Shown piece after piece: positions 44,126 through 52,778 of a stretch of DNA of 64,000 bases. This stretch comes from AM-0621 sp964386705. Its GTDB lineage: Bacteria; Planctomycetota; Planctomycetia; Planctomycetales; Planctomycetaceae. Numbering within the stretch: the stretch's first letter is position 1; each line of letters begins with the position of its first letter. The stretch spans positions 1 through 64,000 of the forward strand of contig CAYLTY010000013.1 of assembly GCA_964386705.1 (NCBI GenBank). The letters run 5' to 3'. The position numbers and the translations under genes were made by a program. The notes below the pieces were generated by a model that did no database searches, was not told the DNA's origin, and saw only the letters and a program-made list of their open reading frames with translations.

Positions 44126-47100
44126 TCAGCCGACCGACGTGATGCTGTTCTTGATGTCGTCGAGTGCCCGGGCGGAGTCTTTGGTGTTCGTCGCGACGTC
44201 GTTCTGAACTCCCGCGAGGCCCTGCAGAACCGCCAGCACCTGCTGCATCACTTCGGCCTGATTGACGGAGTTGCTGACGCCGCCGCCAGCCTGTGCAGCT
44301 TGAGCGGCGACCTGCTGAACTGAGGGGAGCGGGGCAGGCGGCGCGTCGAAGGGCATCGGCAGCGGCGCGGCGAAGGCTTCGTCGAGCAAACCCTTCTGGC
44401 CCATACCAATCGCGGCGAAGACAGCATCGAACGCCTGCACGCCTTCGAGGCCTTTGTTGACCTCGTCGCTGTGTTCCTTCGCCGCCTTGGTGGCTTTCTT
44501 CCAACGCTCTTCGAGATCCGCCACGCCTTTTCCGTAGACGTCGTCTTCGAGCAAGTCCGCGTTGTGCAGCCGATCCAGCTCTTCGCGTTCTTCTTTGAGC
44601 TTCAGTGTCGGGTCGTACTGCTGGGTTAGCTCCTTGGCCCGTTTCTGATCGTTCTGCAGGGCTTTGACGCCATCCAGTTCCCCATGCAGCTCCCGGGCGT
44701 ATTGGACCTCGTCAGGCGTCGCGCCGGAGATCTGCAGCTCCCAGATCTTCTTTTCGCTGTCGGTCATGCCGAGCTGCTGCAGTTGCTTGTTGAGATCGTC
44801 AATCGTTTTGGCGGAATTCGCCCGCGCTTCGTTCTCAGCCTTCTGTGCGGCCGCGACTTGATCGCTTTCGGACTTCAGCGCCTTCAGTTGCTCCTTTAGT
44901 TGCCGAACACGCTCGATGTCTTCCGTCGACGCGCCTTCGACCTGCATCTGGATGAGCTTCTTCTGATCTGAATCGAGACCGAAGTTGAGCAGCTCGTCCT
45001 CCAGCTTCGAGATCTCGGCACGCGCGCCGCCCGTGGCTTTGTCGATGTCGGCTTTTGTGACCAGCATCGCCTTGCCGTAGGCATCAGCGTTCATGCCACC
45101 AGCAGCGTAAACGGCGTCGAGGTCGCGGACGTGCTGCCGCAACTTCGCGATCGATTCCGCTTGCTGATCCTGCGAACTGCCAGCTTGCTCAGCGGCCGAC
45201 AGCTTCAGTTTGGGAATCGCTTTGATCGGATCAGGCAGAGCGGTTTCGCCCTGAACGTCCTTTGACTCTTTAGCCAGGTCGCGAATCGCCTGCCGTAAGC
45301 CGGTGAACTTCTGCCACGTCCAATCTAGCGCACCCTTGCCAGCGTTCAGTCCGGACTCGATCGCTTTACCGAGCTGGCTCTGCTCGATGTTTTCCAAGGT
45401 CAACCCGCAGGCCTCGGCTACCGATCCGAAACCACCAGCGATGTCGCTCGCCCATGACTTCGCACCGAAGCTGACGATCGTCGTCAGTTCGCTGCCGAGA
45501 TCCGCACCCCAGTTGACCGTGTCGCGAATCGAATCGGTGACAACGTCGAGGCCGGTAGCCATAGGCCCTAACACAGCCGCTGTCGCTTCAAAGATCGGTG
45601 TGAGCGTCGCCTCTTTCGCCGTGTTGAACAGGTCGCCGATCGAGAAAATCATCGACGTCAACGCAGCCTGATTCGCATCCTGCGCTTGCTGGTACGAGTC
45701 CGTGAGAGAACCGGACATCTCGGCCGCGGCGCCGCTCGTCGACCGGAACTGCTCCGCGGTTTCGTTCAGCGTCGACCGCATGTGAATGAGCTGGTCGATC
45801 GATTGCCCGGTGGCATCGCTCAGACCGAGCATCGCGTAGACCTGGTCGCGTTGGGCGCCGCTCATGCCTTCGGTGGCCATCGCGAACTGATTCGCGATGT
45901 CAGGCAACCCCGCCAGGCGTCCCGATGAGTCCGTCAGCGAGAGGCCGAACTCGGCGAACGCATCGCGGTTCGACATCGCGCGCAGCTGCAGCTCGGGCAG
46001 CGTGTCATTCAGCAGCGTCGTGCTTTCGGCCGTTGTCATCTGCGACCGACTGAGCGCGGTGACAGCGTTGCCGGCGTCGCGAATGCCCCAGCCGACTTGA
46101 GCGGAAACCGGTGCCAGATCCTTGAGGCCATCGGCCAGATCTTTGACCGGAGTTCCGCTGACGTCCGTCGCGGCCGCCAGCAGGTCGTTCAAAGCTTGTT
46201 GGTACGACGCGTCTTTCTCGACGCTGATGTTCCGCCCGCGGAGCTGGTAGGCGATCGCGACGTCGTGCTGGACCTTCACCGCATCCTGATCGCTGACACC
46301 AGCCACGCCAGCCAGTTGGGTGACTTGTGGCAGTGACGCGATCGCAGCTTCTCCAGCCTTCGCGCCGAATGTCTTCTGCTGCGTTGACTTGAGCGCTCCC
46401 AGCGTGCCGGCCATGTCCCCGAAGGAACGGTCGCCCGTCAGCGAAGCGGCTTGTGCGGCGTCCTGGTACTGCAGCAGTTCGTCGCGCGTCAGCCGGGCGG
46501 ATCCAGCCGCGTCGGTGAACGCGTCGTGGAACTTGTGCGACATGTGTTCGGCGGCGAGACCTGCAGCCAGCACCGCCGGAGCTGCCAGCAACGCGACCGC
46601 CGTGATGCCGACGAGCGTTGCAGCCGTCGCGACGCCAGCGGTCGAGATCAGACCCAGCGAGGACGCGACATTGAAAGCGGGTGGCCCAATGACTCGCGCG
46701 ACAGTCACCATGCCGGCTGCGTCGCCAAGCCCAATGCCATCGGCTGAACCTTCGCCCTCGGAAGCACCGCCGGGCGTCATGCGGTCGAGCGTGGCGCCAC
46801 GAGCGGCGCCGAACACGTCACCTTTGAGAACGGCGTGAGCCGTGTAGCCTTTGACGGCCACGTCGGAAACGATGCCGAGAACATCCGCGAGCTGCCGGCC
46901 GCGATGGAGCGTGCTTTCGATCGCGCGATCGATCAGACCAACTTCTTCGCGCGTCGTGCGACCGGCAGCCTGGAGCTGCGCGGTGTCGATCTTAGGAGTG
47001 ACGACTTGAGCGACATTGGCTTGCGAGGCCTCGACCAGGGCAAGCTCTGTTCGCGCGGCCCTGGCGTTCGATTTGAACTGGTTGATGTCGAGCGAAAGCG

Positions 47101-47128
47101 TACCGCTCAAGTCGCCAATGTTGGACAT
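44126..47128 (-). CDS. Tail tape measure protein
   Basis: 1000 residues, the largest late product apart from none. Start MSNIGDLSGTLSLDINQFKSNARAARTELA is typical of tape measures, then long helical Ala-rich parts, hydrophobic stretches at about 150-190 (VGITAVALLAAPAVLAAGLAAEHM), SFGDMAGTLGALKSTQQKTF, and MTTAESTTLLNDTLPELQLRA as in TP901/lambda-type measures. The C-terminal third is coiled coil. Its length would set tail length in a siphovirus. The start follows the frameshifted chaperone stop by 8 bp. Confidence 0.9.
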   Translation of the reverse strand: MSNIGDLSGTLSLDINQFKSNARAARTELALVEASQANVAQVVTPKIDTAQLQAAGRTTREEVGLIDRAIESTLHRGRQLADVLGIVSDVAVKGYTAHAVLKGDVFGAARGATLDRMTPGGASEGEGSADGIGLGDAAGMVTVARVIGPPAFNVASSLGLISTAGVATAATLVGITAVALLAAPAVLAAGLAAEHMSHKFHDAFTDAAGSARLTRDELLQYQDAAQAASLTGDRSFGDMAGTLGALKSTQQKTFGAKAGEAAIASLPQVTQLAGVAGVSDQDAVKVQHDVAIAYQLRGRNISVEKDASYQQALNDLLAAATDVSGTPVKDLADGLKDLAPVSAQVGWGIRDAGNAVTALSRSQMTTAESTTLLNDTLPELQLRAMSNRDAFAEFGLSLTDSSGRLAGLPDIANQFAMATEGMSGAQRDQVYAMLGLSDATGQSIDQLIHMRSTLNETAEQFRSTSGAAAEMSGSLTDSYQQAQDANQAALTSMIFSIGDLFNTAKEATLTPIFEATAAVLGPMATGLDVVTDSIRDTVNWGADLGSELTTIVSFGAKSWASDIAGGFGSVAEACGLTLENIEQSQLGKAIESGLNAGKGALDWTWQKFTGLRQAIRDLAKESKDVQGETALPDPIKAIPKLKLSAAEQAGSSQDQQAESIAKLRQHVRDLDAVYAAGGMNADAYGKAMLVTKADIDKATGGARAEISKLEDELLNFGLDSDQKKLIQMQVEGASTEDIERVRQLKEQLKALKSESDQVAAAQKAENEARANSAKTIDDLNKQLQQLGMTDSEKKIWELQISGATPDEVQYARELHGELDGVKALQNDQKRAKELTQQYDPTLKLKEEREELDRLHNADLLEDDVYGKGVADLEERWKKATKAAKEHSDEVNKGLEGVQAFDAVFAAIGMGQKGLLDEAFAAPLPMPFDAPPAPLPSVQQVAAQAAQAGGGVSNSVNQAEVMQQVLAVLQGLAGVQNDVATNTKDSARALDDIKNSITSVG

Positions 47129-47136
47129 GTCGCGCC

Positions 47137-47837
47137 TTACCCCAACGGCATCGAAGCGCGACCGATTCTGGCGGAGATTTCCACAGCTTCGGCGTCGTCT
47201 GCCGGAAGTGTTGATGGGATGTAGTAGCCGAGACGTTCAAGGGTCTCGGAAACGTCGACCTGCACACCGTGCGGGGCGAGGATGGCCGCGACCAGGTGGG
47301 CGGTCATCACGGCTTGCTGTCGGGGCCCGAACGGTTCGAGCCCCGCATAGGCTTGAGCTTCACGCCACTGCTCGGGAGTGACCGCCGCCAGGTAATGGTC
47401 GGCGGTCTTGCAGCCGGTGGCTAAAGCGAACCGCCACGCGAGGATTCGCGAGCGGTCGCACTTCAGTTTTTTGCGACGTGATCCTTGCCGCCGAGTAGCT
47501 CGCTGAGCGCGGTGTAGAGGACGTTGATGCGGCCAGCGGAACCGGCCGCGATCGCCACTGTGGTGGCATGATCCGTCGGCAACGCTCGCAACTCTTCAGC
47601 GCGGAACAAACAGACCTGGATGACGCGTGCCCGCAAGAGCTTGTTCATCTCCGCGTCGGACAACTTGGCGGCCGCGCCGAATATGGTCGGATCGTCGGCC
47701 CATGAAGCAACGAACTGCTGACGCTCCGCTTCGGAGTAATCACCCAGCAGGTAGGTCTTTCCCGCGAACTCGACTTCGCGGTACCGGCGCGCGAACGGGG
47801 CGACCAGCTCGGAACCATCGGACATGACTTTGGGCAT
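47137..47837 (-). CDS. Tail assembly chaperone GT, made by -1 frameshift
   Basis: The 124-codon frame starting at 47837 ends in GCA AAA AAC TGA. The heptamer A AAA AAC (47472 down to 47466) is a canonical -1 slippery site right before the stop. Shifting back one base at 47466 opens 109 further sense codons to a TAA at 47137-47139: LKCDRSRILAWRFALAT..., EQWREAQAYAGLEPFGPRQ, ending SMPLG. The EAQAYAGLEPFG segment is the pattern of lambda T-type chaperones. The product is about 233 residues, complement(join(47137..47466,47466..47837)). Both forms are expected to coat the tape measure during tail assembly. Confidence 0.9.
47463..47837 (-). CDS. Tail assembly chaperone G (unshifted form)
   Basis: 124 residues: REVEFAGKTYLLGDYSEAERQQFVASWADDP, EMNKLLRARVIQVCLFRAEELRALP, INVLYTALSELLGGKDHVAKN. 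It fits a G-type chaperone in size and place between tail tube and tape measure. The upstream leader has a TTTTCTTGAGAAAA motif (47849-47862) overlapping the ribosome-binding region. Confidence 0.85.
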   Translation of the reverse strand: MPKVMSDGSELVAPFARRYREVEFAGKTYLLGDYSEAERQQFVASWADDPTIFGAAAKLSDAEMNKLLRARVIQVCLFRAEELRALPTDHATTVAIAAGSAGRINVLYTALSELLGGKDHVAKN

Positions 47838-47848
47838 CGGACGAAACC

Positions 47849-47862
47849 TTTTCTTGAGAAAA
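47849..47862. promoter_or_regulatory. Dispersed motif TTTTCTTGAGAAAA (intergenic)
   Basis: 6-2-6 inverted repeat, 12 bp before the G chaperone start. Read in the sense direction it is TTTTCTCAAGAAAA, followed by GG, which can serve as ribosome-binding site. Exact copies also at 52719-52732 and 61321-61334. Confidence 0.65.
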
Positions 47863-47942
47863 CTGCGGACGAAAAACCGGCGGCGTGATCTCGGGGGATG
47901 AGCCCTTCACGCCGCCGGCCACGGAATGGAGAACGGGTAGAA

Positions 47943-48503
47943 TCAGTTTGCAGTGGCTTCGTTGAGCGGATCGCCGGACTCATTGCCATCGTTGTTCGAG
48001 TCGCTGATCGGATCGACTTCGTCGGGCAACTCGCCCGCGTCGCGCAGGCGGTTGAGTTCATTGATCTGCAGCTCTTCCATCGTTCGCTTGGGAACGGGAT
48101 CCAGGCGAGCGGCGCGAGCTTCCTCGGCTCGCTTCACCAGTTTGGGATCCGTGTCGAACTCTTCGTTCTGTGTGAGCTGCAACTCGGACAGGCGTGTTTG
48201 CCGTCGAATCAACTCTTCGAGCTTCTGCAGCGTCTGCTTTGAGCACAGTTTCTCGAACGCTTCCTTGGCGGTCGGAACGACGTCCAGCGGCCGGATCATA
48301 CCATTCGATGCCAGCAGGTTGACGTCACTGCATTCGACGTCGACGACGTCACCTGGCTTACCGGCGAGATAGCAGGCTTTCTCGCAATCCTCAGCGGTGA
48401 TCTTTCCCGCGCTGTGCAGAGCCCGATACCTGCGAACGTCTTCAATCGACAGACCGGGACGTCGAACCTCGGTGCGTTGTGCCAGCACAACTTGGAGAGC
48501 CAT
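47943..48503 (-). CDS. Tail-module protein, unknown
   Basis: 186 residues from the ATG at 48503. Helical, acidic C-terminus (ELPDEVDPISDSNNDGNESGDPL). Central PLDVVPTAKEAFEKLCSKQTLQKLEELIRRQTRLSELQ. It lies between the tail tube and the G chaperone, an extra gene against the lambda order. It may act as an additional assembly factor. Confidence 0.7.
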   Translation of the reverse strand: MALQVVLAQRTEVRRPGLSIEDVRRYRALHSAGKITAEDCEKACYLAGKPGDVVDVECSDVNLLASNGMIRPLDVVPTAKEAFEKLCSKQTLQKLEELIRRQTRLSELQLTQNEEFDTDPKLVKRAEEARAARLDPVPKRTMEELQINELNRLRDAGELPDEVDPISDSNNDGNESGDPLNEATAN

Positions 48504-48504
48504 A

Positions 48505-48582
48505 GTTTGCATCCGTGCAAAGAGGGGTAGGACGGACAATCCTGTCCGTCAAAGCGAAGGCGGACAGGATTGTCCGCCCTAC
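48505..48582. repeat. REP-like palindromic element inside the tail operon
   Basis: A 22-bp lead (48505-48526, itself containing TTTGCA/TGCAAA) is followed by GTAG + GACGGACAATCCTGTCCG (48527-48548), a 12-nt spacer and CGGACAGGATTGTCCG + CCCTAC (48561-48582). Nearly perfect long hairpin. The same 22-bp lead occurs at 63672-63693 before a different palindrome. Such GTAG/CTAC-flanked palindromes look like host REP elements that have entered the prophage. Confidence 0.75.
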
Positions 48583-48595
48583 AAAGATTGAAGCG

Positions 48596-49015
48596 TTACG
48601 TCGTCCAGGTGGGCTGACCGTCGATCGCTGTCGAGCTGACCTTGAACTTCATGCCCTCTTTGAGAGCGGTCATCAGCTCCCACTTGGCGGCAGCCGTCGT
48701 GAACTCCTGCACTGAGGCGCCGACGTTGGAGTAGGTGATCTGCCAATCGATCTTCTCGGCCGCGGCGATCTTCGTCCGAATGGCCAGGTGACCCGCCAGC
48801 GCTTCATCAAAGAAGCCCTCGGCCATGAAACCATCGGACTTGGTGTAGCCCGTGGGTTCGTGCTTCTCGCCCTTATCCGCCTGGTCGATGTCGGTCGACT
48901 CGAAGGCGGTGTTCTCGATGCTCGGACTCTGCAACGCAGTGAGCTGACTGACGGCCGTCATCACGCTACTGACGTCGATCTTGAGGAGCGTGCCTTTGAC
49001 TTTCTGAGCTGACAT
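48596..49015 (-). CDS. Major tail tube protein
   Basis: 139 residues. MSAQKVKGTLLKIDVSSVMTAVSQLTALQSPSIENTAFESTDIDQ at the start, with AGHLAIRTKIAAAEKIDWQITYSNVGASVQEFTTAAAKWELM, and an end KFKVSSTAIDGQPTWT, the layout of siphovirus tail tube proteins of the TP901-1/HK97 kind. Position, size and the neighbours (tail completion upstream, chaperones downstream) support this. Confidence 0.82.
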   Translation of the reverse strand: MSAQKVKGTLLKIDVSSVMTAVSQLTALQSPSIENTAFESTDIDQADKGEKHEPTGYTKSDGFMAEGFFDEALAGHLAIRTKIAAAEKIDWQITYSNVGASVQEFTTAAAKWELMTALKEGMKFKVSSTAIDGQPTWTT

Positions 49016-49084
49016 AGATCACCCAACTGAGGCCGGAACGGAAACCAGAACGTGCGATGCCAGAACGCGAGCCGTTGCGCTGAG

Positions 49085-49525
49085 CTACTGCTCTGCCTTC
49101 AGAGACGAAGCATCGGTGACGTCGACGACGTCGTAGCTCGTCCCGCCCTTGCCGAACTTCCGCATCACCCATTGTTCATAGAGCAGGGTCACGCGCTTAC
49201 CTCCGACTTCCGCGACCTGCAGTCGTCGGGCGACGTCGTCGTTCGACACCGAGAAATGGAAGATCGCGGGTTGTACGATGTGATGGCCATGCTCATCGGT
49301 GGTCGAGGTCGTGTAGCCGAGGTTGAGTTCGCCTTCCCACGTTTTCCACCAGATGCCGCGCTTGCTGAGCTTCTGGATCACTCCCGATCGGGACCCGTCT
49401 GAAAACTTCCATTCAGCGGCTCCGGTGATCTTCAACACCGTCGTGCCGGCGAATGCGAACACGAACAACACGACGGCAATCAGGCCGGAGACAACTTGCC
49501 AATCAATGGTTCTGGAACGACGCAT
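49085..49525 (-). CDS. Membrane-anchored protein inserted in the tail module
   Basis: 146 residues. Short basic N-terminus (MRRSRTIDW), one membrane helix (about 12-31: VSGLIAVVLFVFAFAGTTVL), then a soluble beta-rich domain (WKFSDGSRSGVIQKLSKRGIWWKTWEGELNLGY; VTLLYEQWVMRKF). This is a membrane, not virion, shape. It may be a moron acting on the host envelope, but no function is shown. Confidence 0.65.
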   Translation of the reverse strand: MRRSRTIDWQVVSGLIAVVLFVFAFAGTTVLKITGAAEWKFSDGSRSGVIQKLSKRGIWWKTWEGELNLGYTTSTTDEHGHHIVQPAIFHFSVSNDDVARRLQVAEVGGKRVTLLYEQWVMRKFGKGGTSYDVVDVTDASSLKAEQ

Positions 49526-49547
49526 GAGAAACTCCTTCGAAGTGCAG

Positions 49548-49994
49548 CTACGCGGCTGAGTCGAAACCGATCGTCAACAGCGCGGCGTAGCGGTAGATGG
49601 ATTGCTGGGTTCCGGCCGCCGAGACGAGTTCGCCATTCGGCACGTGGCTACCGGGATCGTCGACGTCGATCTCGGCGAACGGAGCGGCCGTGGTGGCACC
49701 GACAGTCACGTTGACGCCTGGTGCATCTCGGAGCGCGTTGACGACGGCGCTGCAGATCCGTGACGCGTCGATCGCCTTCAGCGCGCGGCACGTGATCTCG
49801 ACGATGGGGAACTGCAGGTTCTCGCCGAGACCGTCGAACGTGTCCTGATAACCGTCATGGCTGACTTCGTAGTAGACGTCGGGCAACGCGGAACCTTCCG
49901 GAACGAACTCACCACATTGGATGCGGTCGCTGACCAAGTCCGTCACTCCCGTCACCGAACACAGGTACGCGCGGAGCGCCTCTTCGATAATCAC
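49548..49994 (-). CDS. Minor tail / tail completion protein (DUF3168-like)
   Basis: 148 residues from a GTG at 49994 that overlaps the lipase stop (GTGA). IIEEALRAYLCSVTGVTDLVSDRIQCGEFVPEGSALPDVYYEVSHDG is typical of DUF3168 tail completion proteins, with VEITCRALKAIDASRICSAVVNAL and a beta ending YRYAALLTIGFDS. Expected to join the tail to the head. Confidence 0.78.
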   Translation of the reverse strand: MIIEEALRAYLCSVTGVTDLVSDRIQCGEFVPEGSALPDVYYEVSHDGYQDTFDGLGENLQFPIVEITCRALKAIDASRICSAVVNALRDAPGVNVTVGATTAAPFAEIDVDDPGSHVPNGELVSAAGTQQSIYRYAALLTIGFDSAA

Positions 49995-50803
49995 TCGTGC
50001 TTCTCCAAAGCGTCGAGGTACGAGTCGATGAAGTGATCTTCGACGGCGTCCATCCGGTAACCCCGCACGGTTTCGCGGAGTCGCTGGTACCAGGTCGGCT
50101 GATCGATCAGCTCGCCGTCTTCCGTGACGAGCACGAGCTCGCCAGCGTGGCGGTATCGCCAGCAGTTCGAGATTCCCGGTACCAACGGCACACAGTCGTT
50201 GCTGTGGACGACGCGATAATGCTCCCAGCACGGCGCGTAGTATTCGACGAACGTGTCGATGTCGGCGGCCGCATCCCAGTTGAGCACGCGCGGAGCTCCG
50301 AACGTGAAGATGTCTGGTACATCCAGCTTTTGCGTCACTCGCGTGAAGGCGTCGATCTCGGAGAGGCCACCGCCTTTACTGTGCCCGAGAAGCACCAGCT
50401 TGCGATCGCCCTGGCAATAGTCGAGTACTCGACGCAGCTCCTTCTGAAGCGCTGCGAATTCCGCCAGCATTCCCGCGTGAACTCGACGCCCAAGATAGTT
50501 GGAACGTCGGGCTTGAAAGTTCCGCAGCCAAGCGGGAATCGAATGCGCTGGCGTGCCTCGGTAGGCCACAATGCAGACCTGCCCGGTGGTGGCGACGCAG
50601 ACTTGAGCGTCGAGGCACGCTTCCGGCCGGTGGATGTTGATGACTTCCGAAAACCCAGCTCCAGCACGTGCTGAGAGGTCGAACCATTTCACGTCGTCGC
50701 CGTAGCAGAACTCGGCGCATTGAGCTGCCGCGATGAGCCTGGTGCGGAGTGAAACACGTCGGTCGATCAACGTGTCGAAGCGGTAGGTGATGGGCTTGGT
50801 CAT
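49991..50803 (-). CDS. Class 3 lipase-like alpha/beta hydrolase
   Basis: 270 residues. Lipase-3 pattern: VCIVAYRGTPA (about 77-87), VHAGM, nucleophile elbow LLGHSKGG with Ser at about 142, FTFGAPRVLN (about 166-174), VHSNDCVPLVPG with Asp at about 203, and DHFIDSYLDAL with a candidate His at about 257. The triad looks complete. No signal peptide. It sits in the middle of the head-to-tail gene order and is an added gene; it could help breach or lyse host membranes (inference). Confidence 0.85.
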   Translation of the reverse strand: MTKPITYRFDTLIDRRVSLRTRLIAAAQCAEFCYGDDVKWFDLSARAGAGFSEVINIHRPEACLDAQVCVATTGQVCIVAYRGTPAHSIPAWLRNFQARRSNYLGRRVHAGMLAEFAALQKELRRVLDYCQGDRKLVLLGHSKGGGLSEIDAFTRVTQKLDVPDIFTFGAPRVLNWDAAADIDTFVEYYAPCWEHYRVVHSNDCVPLVPGISNCWRYRHAGELVLVTEDGELIDQPTWYQRLRETVRGYRMDAVEDHFIDSYLDALEKHE

Positions 50804-50827
50804 GCCCGAACGGGCATGCTTGCGCGA

Positions 50828-51343
50828 TCACCGCAGTTGTTGAGCGATCACGCGCCGAGCGGTCTCGCTGAGCTGACCTTCGCGGCCGCTGAGGCGTTTC
50901 ATCGCCCGTTGGATGACGCGGATCGGTTTAATGCGACCGCTGTAGCGAACCGGGTTGCCCGTCTCTCGAGTACGACGGCCACCACCCTTCACGCGCCAGC
51001 TGCGTCGCCCCGTGAATCGGTCCTGAGTTCCCAAGATGAACCAATGCACGTTGTTGCCGCTCAGTCCGACGCCGCTGCGGCCGTTGGAGCGTCGTGAGCG
51101 AGCTGCGTAGCCGCGTCCGACGCCGAAGCCGACTTTGCCGCCGTAGTTGCGTCCTACGCGAAGCCCGCGACGTCCAACGGTGGTATGCAACGCCGCTTTC
51201 AGTTCCGGACTGAGTTCGTTGTCCGCGTCGAGCTCGTCGTGAATGGCGTCTTCAAAGTCGTCCATCACTTCGTTGATGATCGCTCGCGCGACCTTTTCCG
51301 GAATCTCTTCTTCCAACCTGGCCAGCGCTTCCATCAGGTCCAT
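50828..51343 (-). CDS. Neck / HK97 gp10-like head-tail protein
   Basis: 171 residues from the ATG at 51343, overlapping the previous stop (ATGA). Helical N-terminus (MDLMEALARLEEEIPEKVARAIINEVMDDFEDAIHDE), a central basic Gly-rich region including a DRFTGRRSW segment, and a C-terminal IKPIRVIQRAMKRLSG, comparable to HK97 gp10-type proteins in size and place. Confidence 0.7.
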   Translation of the reverse strand: MDLMEALARLEEEIPEKVARAIINEVMDDFEDAIHDELDADNELSPELKAALHTTVGRRGLRVGRNYGGKVGFGVGRGYAARSRRSNGRSGVGLSGNNVHWFILGTQDRFTGRRSWRVKGGGRRTRETGNPVRYSGRIKPIRVIQRAMKRLSGREGQLSETARRVIAQQLR

Positions 51344-51696
51344 CACAACACTCCGAGCTTGGCCTCAAGGATGAGTTCTCGCTGCAAGCCGTCCGGATCC
51401 CGCGGCAGAGACGTGATGGCCAGCACTTGGTTATTCGGTCTGACCAGACGATGCGTGTTTGTCGCCGCCAATGCGGCCGGGCTGTAACGCACGGTGATGA
51501 CATGCGTGGTCTCGGCAGACGTCACGCCCTTGCTTTTGGCTTCGGTGGATCCGACGGCGAGCACTTCCGCAAAGAGCGTTGTCACTGCGTCCCAGTTGCC
51601 TGCGTCGGTGGTGTCGATGTGACCGAGAGCGTCTTTCGTGCGGTTCGATTTGGGCCGCTGCAAGGCCAGCGGTTCGCGGAACTTTGCGGCGGGCAT
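51343..51696 (-). CDS. Head-tail adaptor (head closure) protein
   Basis: 117 residues. FREPLALQRPKSNRTKDALGHIDTTDAGNWDAVTTLFAEVLAVG, ETTHVITVRYSPA, THRLVRPNNQVLAITSLP: the beta-barrel pattern of the head-tail joining family (SPP1 gp16-like). It starts four bases after the connector stop. Confidence 0.82.
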   Translation of the reverse strand: MPAAKFREPLALQRPKSNRTKDALGHIDTTDAGNWDAVTTLFAEVLAVGSTEAKSKGVTSAETTHVITVRYSPAALAATNTHRLVRPNNQVLAITSLPRDPDGLQRELILEAKLGVL

Positions 51697-51699
51697 CGG

Positions 51700-52326
51700 T
51701 TACTCCAGGAGCAAGGCGGCTGCCATCGTGTCGGCAATCCGATCGTCTCGAACGCGATGGGGAGAGCACAGCGCCTCGACGCAGTCGATCACGGTTCCGC
51801 TGAGTTGTTTGGTCGCTTCACGGTGCTCAAACAGGTCGGCTGCCGCCAGCAGGATCGCGGCGCGGAGTTCGTTCGGTACGTTGCTCGCAGCGGAACCGAA
51901 ACCGGCGACGAAGGTGATCGTCACGGCTTCCGGGTAACCATCCAGCGTCGCCGGCCAGAAGCCGTTCGCTGCGACAATCGCGCCGGGCTCGGAGCTGGTA
52001 CTCAGCCAGTAGCTTTCAGCTTCCAACTCCTGCTCGTCGCCCCGTGGGTCGAGGTACTCGATCGAGGTGACCGACACCAGCCGCGGCATCGGCAGGAAGA
52101 TGCGTTTGGAATCGCGGCTCGACCACAGCGGGAAACTCGGCAACGTCAGCTGCCAGGTCTGGTTGATCAGCGCCCGCCAGGTGAGCTGCTCGACGCGTTC
52201 GATCGCCGCCGCCAGGTAGATCCCCAGTGCGGTATCTTCGCTGTCCCAACTGATGCGCAGGTGGGCTTTGAGTTCCGCCAGCGTGACGGGCAGTGCTGCA
52301 GGTGCGACGGTACGTTTCAAACCCAT
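51700..52326 (-). CDS. Head-tail connector protein (gp6-like)
   Basis: 208 residues. PVTLAELKAHLRISWDSEDTALGIYLAAAIERVEQLTWRALI at the start and VPNELRAAILLAAADLFEHREA near the middle are the signature of the HK97 gp6 / phage connector family that forms the ring below the portal. Confidence 0.88.
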   Translation of the reverse strand: MGLKRTVAPAALPVTLAELKAHLRISWDSEDTALGIYLAAAIERVEQLTWRALINQTWQLTLPSFPLWSSRDSKRIFLPMPRLVSVTSIEYLDPRGDEQELEAESYWLSTSSEPGAIVAANGFWPATLDGYPEAVTITFVAGFGSAASNVPNELRAAILLAAADLFEHREATKQLSGTVIDCVEALCSPHRVRDDRIADTMAAALLLE

Positions 52327-52416
52327 CGGACTACTCCACGCAAAAGGCCGAGGGAGTCAGAGCTCACTCGGCCTTGTTCTGAATCGAACAGCGGACGCCG
52401 GACGCTTCAACGACGT

Positions 52417-52710
52417 CTAGTTACGTCTCGCGGGCGGCCGGGGTTTCGGGGCTTCTGACTCGCCTGACTTGGACTGGGCGGCCGCATCGCCGTTTCCGGT
52501 GTCGGCAGGCGGTGTGAGAGGCCGACTTGGCTCGCCATCAGCAGGAGCGCTGCCAGCGACGGGGATATTCTTCGGTGCATCGAGATTCACTCCCATTCCA
52601 TGTTCAACGAGGAACGTGACCGTCGCCGGATCTTCGACGTCGATCTCATCATCCTTGCCGCCAACAGCGCCCGGAATGTTGCTGTACCCACTGAGTTTCA
52701 CGCGTGCCAT
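52417..52710 (-). CDS. Small protein after the capsid gene, unknown
   Basis: 97 residues from the ATG at 52710. N-terminal half VKLSGYSNIPGAVGGKDDEIDVEDPATVTFLVEHGMGVNLD looks like a small beta domain as found in Rho-like or Ig-like head accessory genes; the C-terminal half is Pro/Ala/Glu-rich and disordered. Possibly a head decoration protein. Confidence 0.6.
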   Translation of the reverse strand: MARVKLSGYSNIPGAVGGKDDEIDVEDPATVTFLVEHGMGVNLDAPKNIPVAGSAPADGEPSRPLTPPADTGNGDAAAQSKSGESEAPKPRPPARRN

Positions 52711-52718
52711 TGGTGACC

Positions 52719-52732
52719 TTTTCTTGAGAAAA
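52719..52732. promoter_or_regulatory. Dispersed motif TTTTCTTGAGAAAA (intergenic)
   Basis: Exact copy of 47849-47862, in the 68-bp gap between the capsid stop and the 52417 gene. In the sense direction TTTTCTCAAGAAAAGG lies 9 bases before the start codon. Confidence 0.65.
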
Positions 52733-52778
52733 GCGGGGCGGATGCAACGGCGCAACGGCCTCGCGACAGCTTGACGAA

